Part shown: positions 17,230-24,388 of the stretch, piece after piece | Layout of the letters: each line of letters begins with the position of its first letter | Position numbering within the stretch: the first letter of the stretch is position 1 | DNA from: Myxococcales bacterium | Lineage (GTDB): Bacteria; Myxococcota_A; Polyangia; Polyangiales; Polyangiaceae | Length of the DNA: 64,000 nt | Assembly (NCBI GenBank): GCA_016703425.1 | Contig: JADJCA010000001.1 | Coordinates: forward strand, 806,001 to 870,000 | Direction: 5' to 3' | Made by a program: the position numbers and the translations under genes | The notes under the pieces: generated by a model | What the model saw: the letters and a program-made list of their open reading frames with translations, nothing else | Databases searched by the model: none | What the model was told of the DNA's origin: nothing

Positions 17230-17312
17230 GAGGAGCGGCGCAGCCCTGGCCCTGTAGGGGTCGACGGGCACCCCGTTGGGAAACACGTGTCCCACGTGTT
17301 CCACGTGTTCCA
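17185..17312. repeat. Iteron-like 9-bp repeats, candidate replication origin
   Basis: Two perfect tandem copies of TGGGACACA (17185-17193, 17194-17202). About 85 bp on there are three tandem copies in the opposite orientation: CGTGTCCCA (17286-17294), CGTGTTCCA (17295-17303) and CGTGTTCCA (17304-17312). They lie directly after the primase/helicase gene, the expected place for an origin recognised by that protein. Confidence 0.55.
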
Positions 17313-17689
17313 GGGAAACGGGCCCGGTGTGCGGGTCCCCTTCCACTTCGAAGACCTCGGATGCGGAGCGGGCAAGAAACCTCGAGAAAAACGCGGGAAC
17401 GTGGCGCGATCCGCAATTTTCACCGTAGCCGTCTAGAACCTCGGGAACTTGAGGCCTGCCACCGGGGATCGGGGGTGGGCTCTCGGCGCTTCCGGTGTTG
17501 CGCGTTCGTCCTCTCCGTAGGTGCTTGGCTCGTTCACTTCGGCTGGGGCGAACGCAACTTGGTTACGGGCGGCGCGGCGAGGGGTCTTCGAAACCTCCCC
17601 GTTCAGATCTTTGAACAAGGCCCCGGCGCTTCCGGACACATGAACGATCGGCGTCGCCGTGGGCGTGGTCCCGTGTTCTGGTTAGGCGT
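17230..17689. other. Region of uncertain coding content after the helicase gene
   Basis: Holds the second half of the iteron-like repeats. On the minus strand it has a GTG-started frame at 17433-17639 (68 residues, SAGALFKDLNGEVSKTPRR...) that ends at TAG and could be a real small gene. No ribosome-binding site, conserved motif or RNA gene was convincing. Confidence 0.35.
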
Positions 17690-17863
17690 TCAGATGCCTG
17701 CGAGAAGGTCCGCGCGCTCTGCTCCGCTCAGCGCGCGCAGCTTGGCGCAAAGCGAAGAGCTCCTAGGATCGTCCCCGAGCACGTCCTGAACGATGGCGAT
17801 GATGCCATCTGCAGCAGCGTTCCTCCACGCCCGGGCCGCGGCACCCTCTAGCGAGTGCCACAT
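17690..17863 (-). CDS. Small helical protein, 57 aa
   Basis: ATG 17863 to TGA 17690. The sequence (MWHSLEGAAARAWRNAAADG, then IIAIVQDVLGDDPRSSS and CAKLRALSGAERADLLAGI) has strong amphipathic helices and good protein-like composition. It is too short for a standard ORF cutoff. It contains no TAG and ends in TGA. Function unknown. Confidence 0.55.
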   Translation of the reverse strand: MWHSLEGAAARAWRNAAADGIIAIVQDVLGDDPRSSSLCAKLRALSGAERADLLAGI

Positions 17864-17881
17864 CTTCTTGGTTCATGCAGA

Positions 17882-17940
17882 AGTGCTAGCACTCAGCTCG
17901 GATAACGCAACGTAACCCGTTGATATGTCAAGCGTTGACA
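17882..17940. promoter_or_regulatory. Operator-like palindromes
   Basis: AGTGCTAGCACT (17882-17893) is a perfect 12-bp palindrome. TGTCAAGCGTTGACA (17926-17940) has 6-bp complementary arms and overlaps a TTGACA reading leftward. It lies between the minus-strand genes at 18058 and 17863 and probably carries a promoter/operator for the latter. Confidence 0.45.
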
Positions 17941-18057
17941 GGAGATCGCCCGACTGCCACACGCCCCATCCTTGGGGACCTTCGAGCCGCCCAAGAAAAG
18001 GAACACGCCCCCGGAACCGAAGCCCCGGAGGCGCATGCACCCATCTCCCGCGTGATC

Positions 18058-18573
18058 TCAGGGCCCGTGGATGAGAGCCGTTCGGGCAGCGCGCGCGTGG
18101 GTGAGGGCGTGCCCGATGAAGGCGAGGTTACCCGTGGCCAGTCCTTCCCCGACGTCATCCAAGGTCGCGTCCAAGAGCGTCAAGAGAAGGCCCATGGCGT
18201 CCACGATGCCTTCGGGGTCCTGTTCTGCAATGGCGATGCTGCCGGCCCGCGAGCGCGCCTCTTGAGCCTCTCGGATGTCCGTCACGTTCGTCCTCGCGGC
18301 GAACCCAACGCACGGCTCCCCTTCGTGGACGAACAGCACGGGCCGGAGATCGTCCTCGGGGGGTGCTGCGATGCTTGCGATCTCACTATCCGAGCACCCC
18401 GCCCCCCTGGCCAACTTGGTGATCTCGCTCTTCGTTGCCGCTGTGACGTGAACCCCACCGTCATCGTCGCTTGTCACCAAGAGAGCCTCCGCCCTGGGGT
18501 GGCTCGCAAGCGCATCGGTCGCGTAGACCTCGTGGGTCCAGGACATGAGTCGGTCGTCGTCGTCGTTGAACAT
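18058..18573 (-). CDS. Element hypothetical protein, acidic
   Basis: 171 residues from ATG 18573, with GGAGG a few bases upstream (18577-18583 region). Begins MFNDDDDRLMSWTHEVYATDALASHP and contains a possible roadblock-like or beta-alpha domain (LLVTSDDDGGVHVTAATKSEI, PVLFVHEGEPCVGFAART). No family recognised. No in-frame TAG; ends TGA. Follows 18607-18924 on the same strand after 33 bp, so probably one operon. Confidence 0.65.
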   Translation of the reverse strand: MFNDDDDRLMSWTHEVYATDALASHPRAEALLVTSDDDGGVHVTAATKSEITKLARGAGCSDSEIASIAAPPEDDLRPVLFVHEGEPCVGFAARTNVTDIREAQEARSRAGSIAIAEQDPEGIVDAMGLLLTLLDATLDDVGEGLATGNLAFIGHALTHARAARTALIHGP

Positions 18574-18606
18574 GGTGGTTCCTCCTTCGATCTCGGTTCG
18601 GTCGGT

Positions 18607-18924
18607 TCAAGCACCAAGAAGCCAGTCGCAAGCGCGCCAGAGGGCGGCAGGCATGGGGTCGTGGGCGGGCTTCGCTCGTTTCCGTGGCTTTGCGCTCGCC
18701 TTGGGCGCTACCGCGAGAGGCGCGGCTAGGTCGAAGCCGGGGATGTAATCCACGCGGGCCTCCACGCCGTTCTCCAGCGTCCAAACCGTCGCGAGGGTGG
18801 CAACGAAGGGGCACTTCGCCTGCGCCTCTCTGGCGGCATCGTGGGCCGTGGGGGCGCTCACAATCTTGGTGAAGGTGGCATCGCCGTGGGTGAGAACGAC
18901 TCGGAACGAGGGTAGCGCGCTCAT
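18607..18924 (-). CDS. Element hypothetical protein with basic linker
   Basis: 105 residues, ATG 18924. The N-terminal half is a small alpha-beta unit (FRVVLTHGDATFTKIVSAPTAHDAAREAQAKC) reminiscent of short phage DUF domains. It is followed by a Lys/Ala/Pro linker (APKASAKPRKRAKPAH) and a short C-terminal helix. Ends TGA, no in-frame TAG. First gene of a leftward pair. Confidence 0.6.
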   Translation of the reverse strand: MSALPSFRVVLTHGDATFTKIVSAPTAHDAAREAQAKCPFVATLATVWTLENGVEARVDYIPGFDLAAPLAVAPKASAKPRKRAKPAHDPMPAALWRACDWLLGA

Positions 18925-19081
18925 GACTTCTTATGTACCTATTAGATCCCTATCGCGCAAGGGTTCCTGGTGTCGATAGTTCACCAATCGTCCACGAGAT
19001 CGGCGCGCGCTCGTACGTCGTTGGAATGCCTCACGGAAAGCGAGCGTGACAACGGACTGTGTATCCGCGTGTCATGAGCGC

Positions 19082-19216
19082 ATGAACCACCTCCGAGACA
19101 ACGACGCGATCGAGCCATATTCACGTACTTCTAGCGTCTCCGACGCGCGCGATCCCACCTACATGGCCGAAGGGGGCGGCACCCCCGGCCGCTTCCGGCG
19201 CAACGGATCGAAGTGA
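19082..19216 (+). CDS. Small ORF upstream of RHH regulator, 44 aa
   Basis: ATG 19082 to TGA 19214. Product MNHLRDNDAIEPYSRTSSV... ends in a Gly/Arg-rich tail (GGGTPGRFRRNGSK). Composition is protein-like but there is no recognised family or strong ribosome-binding site. Listed as possible. Confidence 0.35.
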   Translation: MNHLRDNDAIEPYSRTSSVSDARDPTYMAEGGGTPGRFRRNGSK

Positions 19217-19222
19217 GTCACC

Positions 19223-19271
19223 GAAAAATTTTTCCAATTTTCAAAGGGATGCCGCGTTCAGAACTCTGAAC
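19223..19271. promoter_or_regulatory. AT-rich palindromic control region of the RHH gene
   Basis: GAAAAATTTTTC (19223-19234) is a perfect palindrome in an otherwise GC-rich context. GTTCAGAACTCTGAAC (19256-19271) has 7-bp arms around a 2-bp centre. A CTACT/AGTAG pair follows just before the start at 19320. These are plausible operators for self-regulation by the ribbon-helix-helix protein. Confidence 0.5.
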
Positions 19272-19319
19272 AACATCTGGACCTGGACAGCCACTACTTT
19301 TAGAGTACATAGTAGCGTC

Positions 19320-19646
19320 ATGGCTCGAACGGGTAGGCCGAAGAAGAAGACCCCTCCCGAGAGGACGTTGCAGCTCAAGATCCTGATCTCGCCAGAAGAG
19401 AAGCAGTGGCTAGAAGAGATCGCTGAAGCGAAAGGCCTCAATGTCAGCACCGTGATCCGGCAGTGGATCCGCGCTGAACGCATCGGCGCTAGCGGCAGCC
19501 CTGCGAGCACGATGGATCCGGAACGCGCGCTACTGCATGCCGCGATTACAAAGCTCCTGATGAAGTAGACGGCAACGACAACAACAACGGAGAACGGGAT
19601 GAAGAAGAGTGCGAGCAAGTTCGCGAGCGTGGAGCCCGCGTGGTGA
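19320..19646 (+). CDS. Ribbon-helix-helix DNA-binding protein (TAG at codon 83)
   Basis: ATG 19320. Basic arm (MARTGRPKKKTPPER), then an RHH fold: strand LQLKILIS, helices PEEKQWLEEIAEAKG and VSTVIRQWIRAE. Under the standard code it ends at TAG 19566 (82 residues). If TAG is sense it gains 25 residues (TATTTTTENGMKKSAS...) and ends at TGA 19644, which overlaps the next gene's GTG as GTGA. It is likely the control regulator of the integration module. Confidence 0.75.
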
Positions 19647-19813
19647 GCGCCTAGCTGCGACGCTTCCTGTCGTGGAGGGACATCGCTGAAGAGTTAGGTG
19701 TTTCTCGTCGCACGGCGTTCCGAATCATGCACGAGGCAGGGGCCGTGAACCTTCATGGCCTCCGTCTTGAGCGCGCGAACCTAGAGGCCTGGATCAGCGA
19801 ACAGAAAGAGTAG
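19643..19813 (+). CDS. Excisionase-like helix-turn-helix protein with TAG at codon 4
   Basis: GTG 19643 overlaps the previous TGA (GTGA), fourth codon TAG (19652). It continues LRRFLSWRDIAEELGVSRR, TAFRIMHEAGAV, LRLERANLEAWISEQKE and ends at TAG 19811 two bases before the integrase ATG. The fold is the AlpA/MerR-like HTH of excisionases (helix-turn-helix near residues 10-30, wing, C-terminal EAWI helix). Without read-through of the first TAG no ATG/GTG/TTG start would include the HTH; a CTG at 19655 is the only alternative. Here the second TAG probably does terminate. Confidence 0.7.
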
Positions 19814-19815
19814 AC

Positions 19816-21079
19816 ATGCAACTTTGGAAACGACCCGAGACCGGAATCTACTACGCGTGGATCAAGCAGCCCCACGGCGGCACCAAGAGGGTCTCCACGA
19901 AGTGCATCAAGAAGGCAGACGCCGAGCTGTGGGCCGCGCGAAGGGAGCGAGAGTCTCTCGATCCGAGTCACTCAACCGCGAACAAGGCCACGACCAAAGG
20001 AGCCATTGAAAGCTTCCTTGCCGGACGCGTCCGAAGGCAGCGGCGCGACGAGACGATCGCCTTCTACCGCGTAAAGCTAGGACACGTTCTCCGACTGTTC
20101 CCGGAGATGCTTCGCGACGTCAACGCCTCGACGCTGGAGAGCTACACCGACACGCGCCGCGAGGAGGGTGCCGCCAACGCCACGATCGCGAAGGAGGTCG
20201 GCGCGGCCCTGGCCATGCTTCGGTACGCGCGGAAGCTGGACCTCTGGACCGGCGACATTGACAAGGTGCGCCCCGACATCCCGACGGGCTACACCCCCGC
20301 GAAGGCGAGCGCTAACGCCCTGGGAACTCTTCGGGCTCGTGAACTACTTCTGTTCGCGCAAGTTGGAAGGCCGACCGTGGTTCCACGAAGAGGGCAAGGC
20401 GGCCATGATCGGGTTCATCGTGGCCACGGCATGCCGCTGGGGTGAGGCGTGCAGGGTGCGGCGAGAAGACGTGAAGGCGCGACAGGTCGATATCCGCGGC
20501 ACGAAGACGCCGGGCGCGGCTAGGTCCGTTCCGAGGGGCATCCCGCTCCTAGAGCACATCCTTCGTTGGTCCCTCGATCACGCCGATGGGGGGACGTTGC
20601 TCTTTCGTGCGTGGCCTAACGTGCGGCGAGATCTCGCCAATGCATGTGAAGCGCTCGGCATCGATCCCGTGAGCCCGAATGACCTGCGCCGCACTTTCGC
20701 GACATGGCTCGACAACGAGGAGGTCCCTCACTGTCACATCGCCAGGGCGATGGGCCACGTAGACACGCGAATGGTCTACCGAGTCTACGGTGCGCCGACG
20801 ACGGAGGAACTTGGCCGCCTGCTTGGCGCTCGCGCTGAACTGCTGGAGGGCACGCCTGACGTGGTGCCCGATCGCGAATCGCCCGACGATTCGCAGCAAA
20901 GCTCCGGGGTCGCTTCTGAACTGTTGTTGAACTGTTCGGGAGGCAATTCGGGGCACTTTGAGGCACCCCTGGCACTTGAGGAATCTTCTGATTCCCTGGA
21001 AATTCCCGCGATCCTAGTGCCCAGAGACAGAATCGAACTGCCGACACGGGGATTTTCAATCCCCTGCTCTACCAACTGA
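19816..21079 (+). CDS. int: Tyrosine recombinase (integrase), with apparent +1 frameshift near 20320
   Basis: ATG 19816. The N-terminal part (SAM-like DNA-binding domain, LEVGAALAMLRYARKLDLW-type helices) is in one frame up to about 20315. The catalytic domain continues in the +1 frame from ALTPWELFGLVNYF. It has TACRWGEACR (catalytic Arg), TKTPGAARS (Lys), NDLRRTFATW (second Arg; Asn replaces the usual His), MGHVDTRM (His) and VYRVYG (Tyr nucleophile). A one-base insertion, sequencing error or programmed frameshift would explain it. The 3' end runs through the attachment core and stops inside the tRNA antisense; in the circle the tail would be 9560-9727. Confidence 0.82.
21014..21064. repeat. 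attR: 51-bp direct repeat within tRNA-Phe
   Basis: Identical to 9509-9559. It includes the 3' portion of tRNA-Phe and is also the 3' coding end of the integrase (VPRDRIELPTRGFSIP). Confidence 0.93.
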
Positions 21080-21090
21080 GCTATCTGGGC
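21018..21090 (-). tRNA. tRNA-Phe (anticodon GAA)
   Basis: Read leftward from 21090: acceptor GCCCAGA, D-arm GCTCAGTTGGTAGAGC, anticodon stem-loop GGGGA-TTGAAAA-TCCCC, T-arm with GTTCGATTC, and acceptor 3' strand TCTGGGC plus discriminator A. CCA is not encoded. Its 3' half was supplied by the element's attachment site. Confidence 0.96.
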
Positions 21091-21195
21091 AACGCGCGCG
21101 AAATTACTCGAGGACCGGTCCGCTCGCCAAGTCCTTTCCGCGCGAACCGCGTCGACCAGCGAGATCGGTCGCTTCCGGCGTACCCTCGTCTCCCC

Positions 21196-22362
21196 GTGCT
21201 CGGTCCACTCTTCGCTCGCCAACGGCAGCCGTTCACCGGAGACGATCTCGCCCGCACGCGAGCAGCCTTCGCGGAGGCGAAGCCGCTTCCCGCTGCCGTT
21301 TACACCGACCCAGAGGTCTTCCGGCTCGAGCAACGCTCGCTGCTCCGCGAGGGCTGGCTCCCGATGGGCCGCGCCGCCGATGTACCCCGCCCCGGCGACT
21401 TCATGCGCCCGCCGTCGCCGTGGAACGTCCTCGTCGCGCGCGGCGACGACCTCGTCGTGCGCGCGTTTCAGAACACGTGCCGTCATCGCGCCGCAGAGCT
21501 CGTCACCGCTCCGCGAGGTCGAGTCGCGTCCTTTGAGTGTCCGTACCACGGCTGGTGTTATGCGAAGGACGGCAGGCTGCGCGCCGCCCCCTACGCGCCC
21601 GCGGGCTTCGACGCAGGGACGCGTGGACTAATCCCCGTGGCGCTGGCGACGCTCGGCGACCTCCTCTTCGGGCGCCTTCGTGAGGGCGCGGCGCAGGCGC
21701 GCGACGTCGCGCCCGTCGACTCGGCGCCTTCGTGGCTCCGCGAGACCGAGCTGCGCCACCTCGTGCGCGTCCACGAGGCCTCGTGGAGCGTGGCGGCCAA
21801 CTGGAAGCTCCTCGCGGAGAACTTCCAGGAGTCGCATCACTTCACGCGCGTGCACGGCTCGCTCGAGCGATGGACGCCCAACGACGACGCGCGCTCGGTG
21901 CTCAAGAGCGGGCCGTGGCTCGGAGGCACGATGGAGCTCGTCGACGAGGCGGAGACGGTGTCGGCATCGGGGAAGCGGCTGGGGCGCCCGTACCTCGTCG
22001 CGCCAGCGCTCCGGCGCACGGTGCACGACGCGATGTTGTTTCCGCTCCTCCTGACGAGCCTGCAGCCCGACTACCTTCTGACCTACCGGCTCGTTCCCAA
22101 GGCGCCGGGCCAGACGGAGGTCCACTTCGACATTTTCGCGCATCCCGAGGTCCGCTCGCCTGAGGCGATCGTCGACCTCGTCGACTTCTGGCGCCGCGTG
22201 AACGCTGAGGACGGCGCCATTTGTGAGTCGCAGCAGCGAGCCTTCGAAGGCTGTCCCGATGCGAGTCCGGCGTGTTACGCGTCCGTCGAGGACGGCGTCC
22301 ACGCATTTCAGCTTTGCGTCGCCGAAGCCTACGCGAGCGCCGTGGCGGAGGAAGCACCGTGA
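21196..22362 (+). CDS. Rieske-type aromatic-ring-hydroxylating oxygenase, alpha subunit
   Basis: 388 residues from GTG 21196. The Rieske [2Fe-2S] site is C95-x-H97 ... C115-x2-H118 (TCRHRAAE, CPYHGW). The catalytic domain has ENFQESHHF (bridging Glu/Asn and the two iron-binding His) and a distal Asp in EDGAICESQQ. Such enzymes hydroxylate or demethylate substrates using a separate reductase, not seen here. Its TGA overlaps the next start (GTGA), so it is coupled to an HxD...H oxygenase-like gene. The substrate is unknown. Confidence 0.88.
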   Translation: MLGPLFARQRQPFTGDDLARTRAAFAEAKPLPAAVYTDPEVFRLEQRSLLREGWLPMGRAADVPRPGDFMRPPSPWNVLVARGDDLVVRAFQNTCRHRAAELVTAPRGRVASFECPYHGWCYAKDGRLRAAPYAPAGFDAGTRGLIPVALATLGDLLFGRLREGAAQARDVAPVDSAPSWLRETELRHLVRVHEASWSVAANWKLLAENFQESHHFTRVHGSLERWTPNDDARSVLKSGPWLGGTMELVDEAETVSASGKRLGRPYLVAPALRRTVHDAMLFPLLLTSLQPDYLLTYRLVPKAPGQTEVHFDIFAHPEVRSPEAIVDLVDFWRRVNAEDGAICESQQRAFEGCPDASPACYASVEDGVHAFQLCVAEAYASAVAEEAP

Positions 22363-23186
22363 GCCAGCTCCACGGCATCTTTGGGCGCCCGTATCTCGAT
22401 CTCGAGTCGCTCCTCGGCCTCGAGGACCAGGTCCTCCGGGAGGTCGATCGCGAAGTCGGACTCGCGCTACCTCTCGCGACGACGAGCTACACCGGAGGAA
22501 GCCTCAAGTGGATGGGCGTCGTGGCCCCCTGGGCCGAGCACGACGGCTACCGCGACTACGGTCATGTCATCGAGGCCATGAGCGATGACGCGTTCGTCGA
22601 CTTCGTGTCACTCGGCGAGAGCCCCGAGCGCTTCGAGCTGGCGCGACGACGCGACTACCGCTTCGGCGACGAGACCGACAACCCGTTGACGCTCGCCCAG
22701 ATGCGCCATCTCGAGATGGCGCACGGCGTCTATTTTCCCTGGAAGCACTGCTACCACCTGCTCGAGAACGATCGCTGGGACGACAAGCACTCGGGCCATG
22801 GCAAGGCTTTCGGCGAGGAGGCGCGACGGCTCTTCCCGAAGACCCTGGCCTTGCTCGAGGCCCTCCCCTTTCGCGAGATCGGGCGGGCTGTGATCTTCGG
22901 CGTCGCCGCCAACGATCACGCCCCCGCCCATCGCGACTCAGAGCCGGGCCGAGCGCTCAGCGTCGCCCAATCGATCTCCATCGATCCGCGTGGCGACAAG
23001 CGCTTCTACCTAGTGGACGCCACGGGCGAGGCGAAGACGCGCGTCGACGCGCGCGCCTATTGGTTCAACGACATGGACTACCACGGCGTCGAAGCCGCGC
23101 CGGTGTTTCAATATTCGCTTCGCGTCGACGGCACCTTCGCGGCGGGGTTCGTGGAGCGGATGGAGCGCGCCTTCGGGCGCCGCTAG
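22359..23186 (+). CDS. Putative Fe(II)/2-oxoglutarate-type oxygenase, paralogue 1
   Basis: 275 residues, GTG 22359. Carries APAHRDSEP (HxD) and, about 60 residues later, MDYHGVE plus YSLRVDG, giving the His-x-Asp...His...Arg order of 2-oxoglutarate oxygenases on a jelly-roll fold. Shares HG(I/V)(F/L)GR.Y(L/I)DLE, (H/F)GVYFPWK, LPFREIGR and YWFND.DYHGV with the gene at 28309, so the two are clear paralogues. Ends at TAG. It is probably a partner enzyme or modifier acting with the neighbouring Rieske oxygenase; this is inference from the repeated pairing. Confidence 0.65.
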   Translation: MSQLHGIFGRPYLDLESLLGLEDQVLREVDREVGLALPLATTSYTGGSLKWMGVVAPWAEHDGYRDYGHVIEAMSDDAFVDFVSLGESPERFELARRRDYRFGDETDNPLTLAQMRHLEMAHGVYFPWKHCYHLLENDRWDDKHSGHGKAFGEEARRLFPKTLALLEALPFREIGRAVIFGVAANDHAPAHRDSEPGRALSVAQSISIDPRGDKRFYLVDATGEAKTRVDARAYWFNDMDYHGVEAAPVFQYSLRVDGTFAAGFVERMERAFGRR

Positions 23187-23212
23187 AGCGACCCTCGCAC
23201 GCGCTCGCGCAA

Positions 23213-24388
23213 TCACTTGAGGGCGGGACTGCCAGACGCTCCCGCCGGCGTCGGCTCGGGCGTGCACACGTTCGCCGCCGGCGGCGTCGCGCCTCGGTAG
23301 TCGACGACGAGCGAGCCCGACACGGCCAACTCCTTCGCGAAGACGGCTCCGACAACGTCGACGCCGCCGGAGAACCCGACCCGCGCGTGGGGCGCGTAGA
23401 GCAACCCGTGGAGCCGCTGACTGCCCGAGTGAGCCACCTCGGTTCCGCCCACGTAGACGCGGAAGGCGCCGGCCTCGGCGCCCTCGCCGAGGGCGAGATC
23501 GCCAGAGCTGGCCAGGTTGCCTGCCACGAAGAGATCGAGCGACGCACCCTTGGCGATCTCGATCGCCTCGGCCCCGGAGACGACGAAGTCGCCGTCGACG
23601 TGGAGGGCCACGGCCCCGTCGATCTTGAGCTTGTGCGAGCCCGAGGTGGAGAGGCTCTTCACGTAGTAGTTGCCCGTCGGCAGGGTCAGCTGGCCTTGCC
23701 CGCTCGTGACGACGTCGTCACCGACCCCTGTGACCTTGCCGTTGTCGTTTTGTGCCTTGGCAGCGGCGACCCGCGCCTTCACGTCGAAGAGCGTCTTGCC
23801 CTCGCAGCCGCAAGGCTCCATGACGGGCGCTGGGTAGGCGGCGCGCGCGCCCACGCTGCTGGCGCCCGACGTCACGAGCTCGCCGCCGAGCTTCAGGGCG
23901 CCACCGACGTGCAGGTCGCCCGAGCTCCACACGTTGCCGCCGCCCACGAGATCGCGGGTCACGCGAAGTGACCCCGAGTCGACGACGTTTTTCGCCGTGG
24001 CGAGATCCGTCTTCACCTCCACATCGCCGCTGATCTGGACGCCATCATGAGCGATCAGCGCCCCGCCGATGCGCGCCGTGGATGAGGCGCTGAAGGCACC
24101 GTTGACGCCGACGTCGGCAGCGCCGCCGAGCGTCGCTTTCGTTTCAAGCGAGCCGGACAGCGAGAGATCGTTGCAGACGCAAATGGCGCGCTGGAACACG
24201 GCGTTCGCCGGCGCGTAAGGACAGGTGCCCGAGACGAGCTTTGTCGAAGGAACCTCTTCCGGGGCCCGCAGGAAGGTCGGACCGGCGGTCTGCGGCCCCG
24301 AGGCGCCGTCGACATCAAGCGGACCGGAGCCAGAACATGCCGTGAGCAACGTCAGGGCAGCGGTGAATTTTGTCGTGCGGATGAGCAT
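23213..24388 (-). CDS. Surface lipoprotein with repetitive beta structure
   Basis: 391 residues from ATG 24388; longer in-frame starts would cover the signal. Lipobox in LTLLTACSGSG. A 'CICND' cysteine cluster and a CGCEG cluster occur. The middle is a series of short repeats (SLSGSLETKATLGGAADVG, IGGALIAHDGVQISG, DVEVKTDLATAKNV, VGGALKLGGELVTSG), each about 12-20 residues, as in beta-helical proteins resembling polymer-forming or DUF7305-type adhesins. It is probably exposed at the cell surface. Confidence 0.7.
   Translation of the reverse strand: MLIRTTKFTAALTLLTACSGSGPLDVDGASGPQTAGPTFLRAPEEVPSTKLVSGTCPYAPANAVFQRAICVCNDLSLSGSLETKATLGGAADVGVNGAFSASSTARIGGALIAHDGVQISGDVEVKTDLATAKNVVDSGSLRVTRDLVGGGNVWSSGDLHVGGALKLGGELVTSGASSVGARAAYPAPVMEPCGCEGKTLFDVKARVAAAKAQNDNGKVTGVGDDVVTSGQGQLTLPTGNYYVKSLSTSGSHKLKIDGAVALHVDGDFVVSGAEAIEIAKGASLDLFVAGNLASSGDLALGEGAEAGAFRVYVGGTEVAHSGSQRLHGLLYAPHARVGFSGGVDVVGAVFAKELAVSGSLVVDYRGATPPAANVCTPEPTPAGASGSPALK

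Larger units (their letters stand above)
9509..21064 (+). mobile_element. tRNA-Phe-integrated element, satellite-like, with amber-recoded operon
   Basis: Bounded by identical 51-bp direct repeats (9509-9559 and 21014-21064) derived from the 3' part of tRNA-Phe. Content: tyrosine recombinase next to the intact tRNA, excisionase-like HTH, ribbon-helix-helix regulator, primase-polymerase/VapE replication protein, iteron-like repeats, and about a dozen small unknown genes. I see no capsid, portal, terminase, tail or conjugation gene. This gene set fits a phage satellite (P4/PICI-like logic) or a small integrative replicon. The plus-strand operon has many in-frame TAG codons and looks recoded; the host does not. 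Confidence 0.88.

Noticed and set aside
17082..17423. Minus-strand ORF over the iterons, joined by TAG read-through to 17433-17639
   Set aside because: It runs antisense to the helicase 3' end and its composition (WNTWNTWDT) just reflects the 9-bp repeats.
17405..17445. Possible suppressor tRNA with CTA in a loop (GTCTAGA)
   Set aside because: The flanking five bases cannot form an anticodon stem and there is no T-arm or acceptor pairing.
19811..20074. Read-through of the terminal TAG of the excisionase gene
   Set aside because: It would produce about 87 extra residues overlapping the integrase in another frame; the TAG directly precedes the integrase start, so it is best read as a stop.
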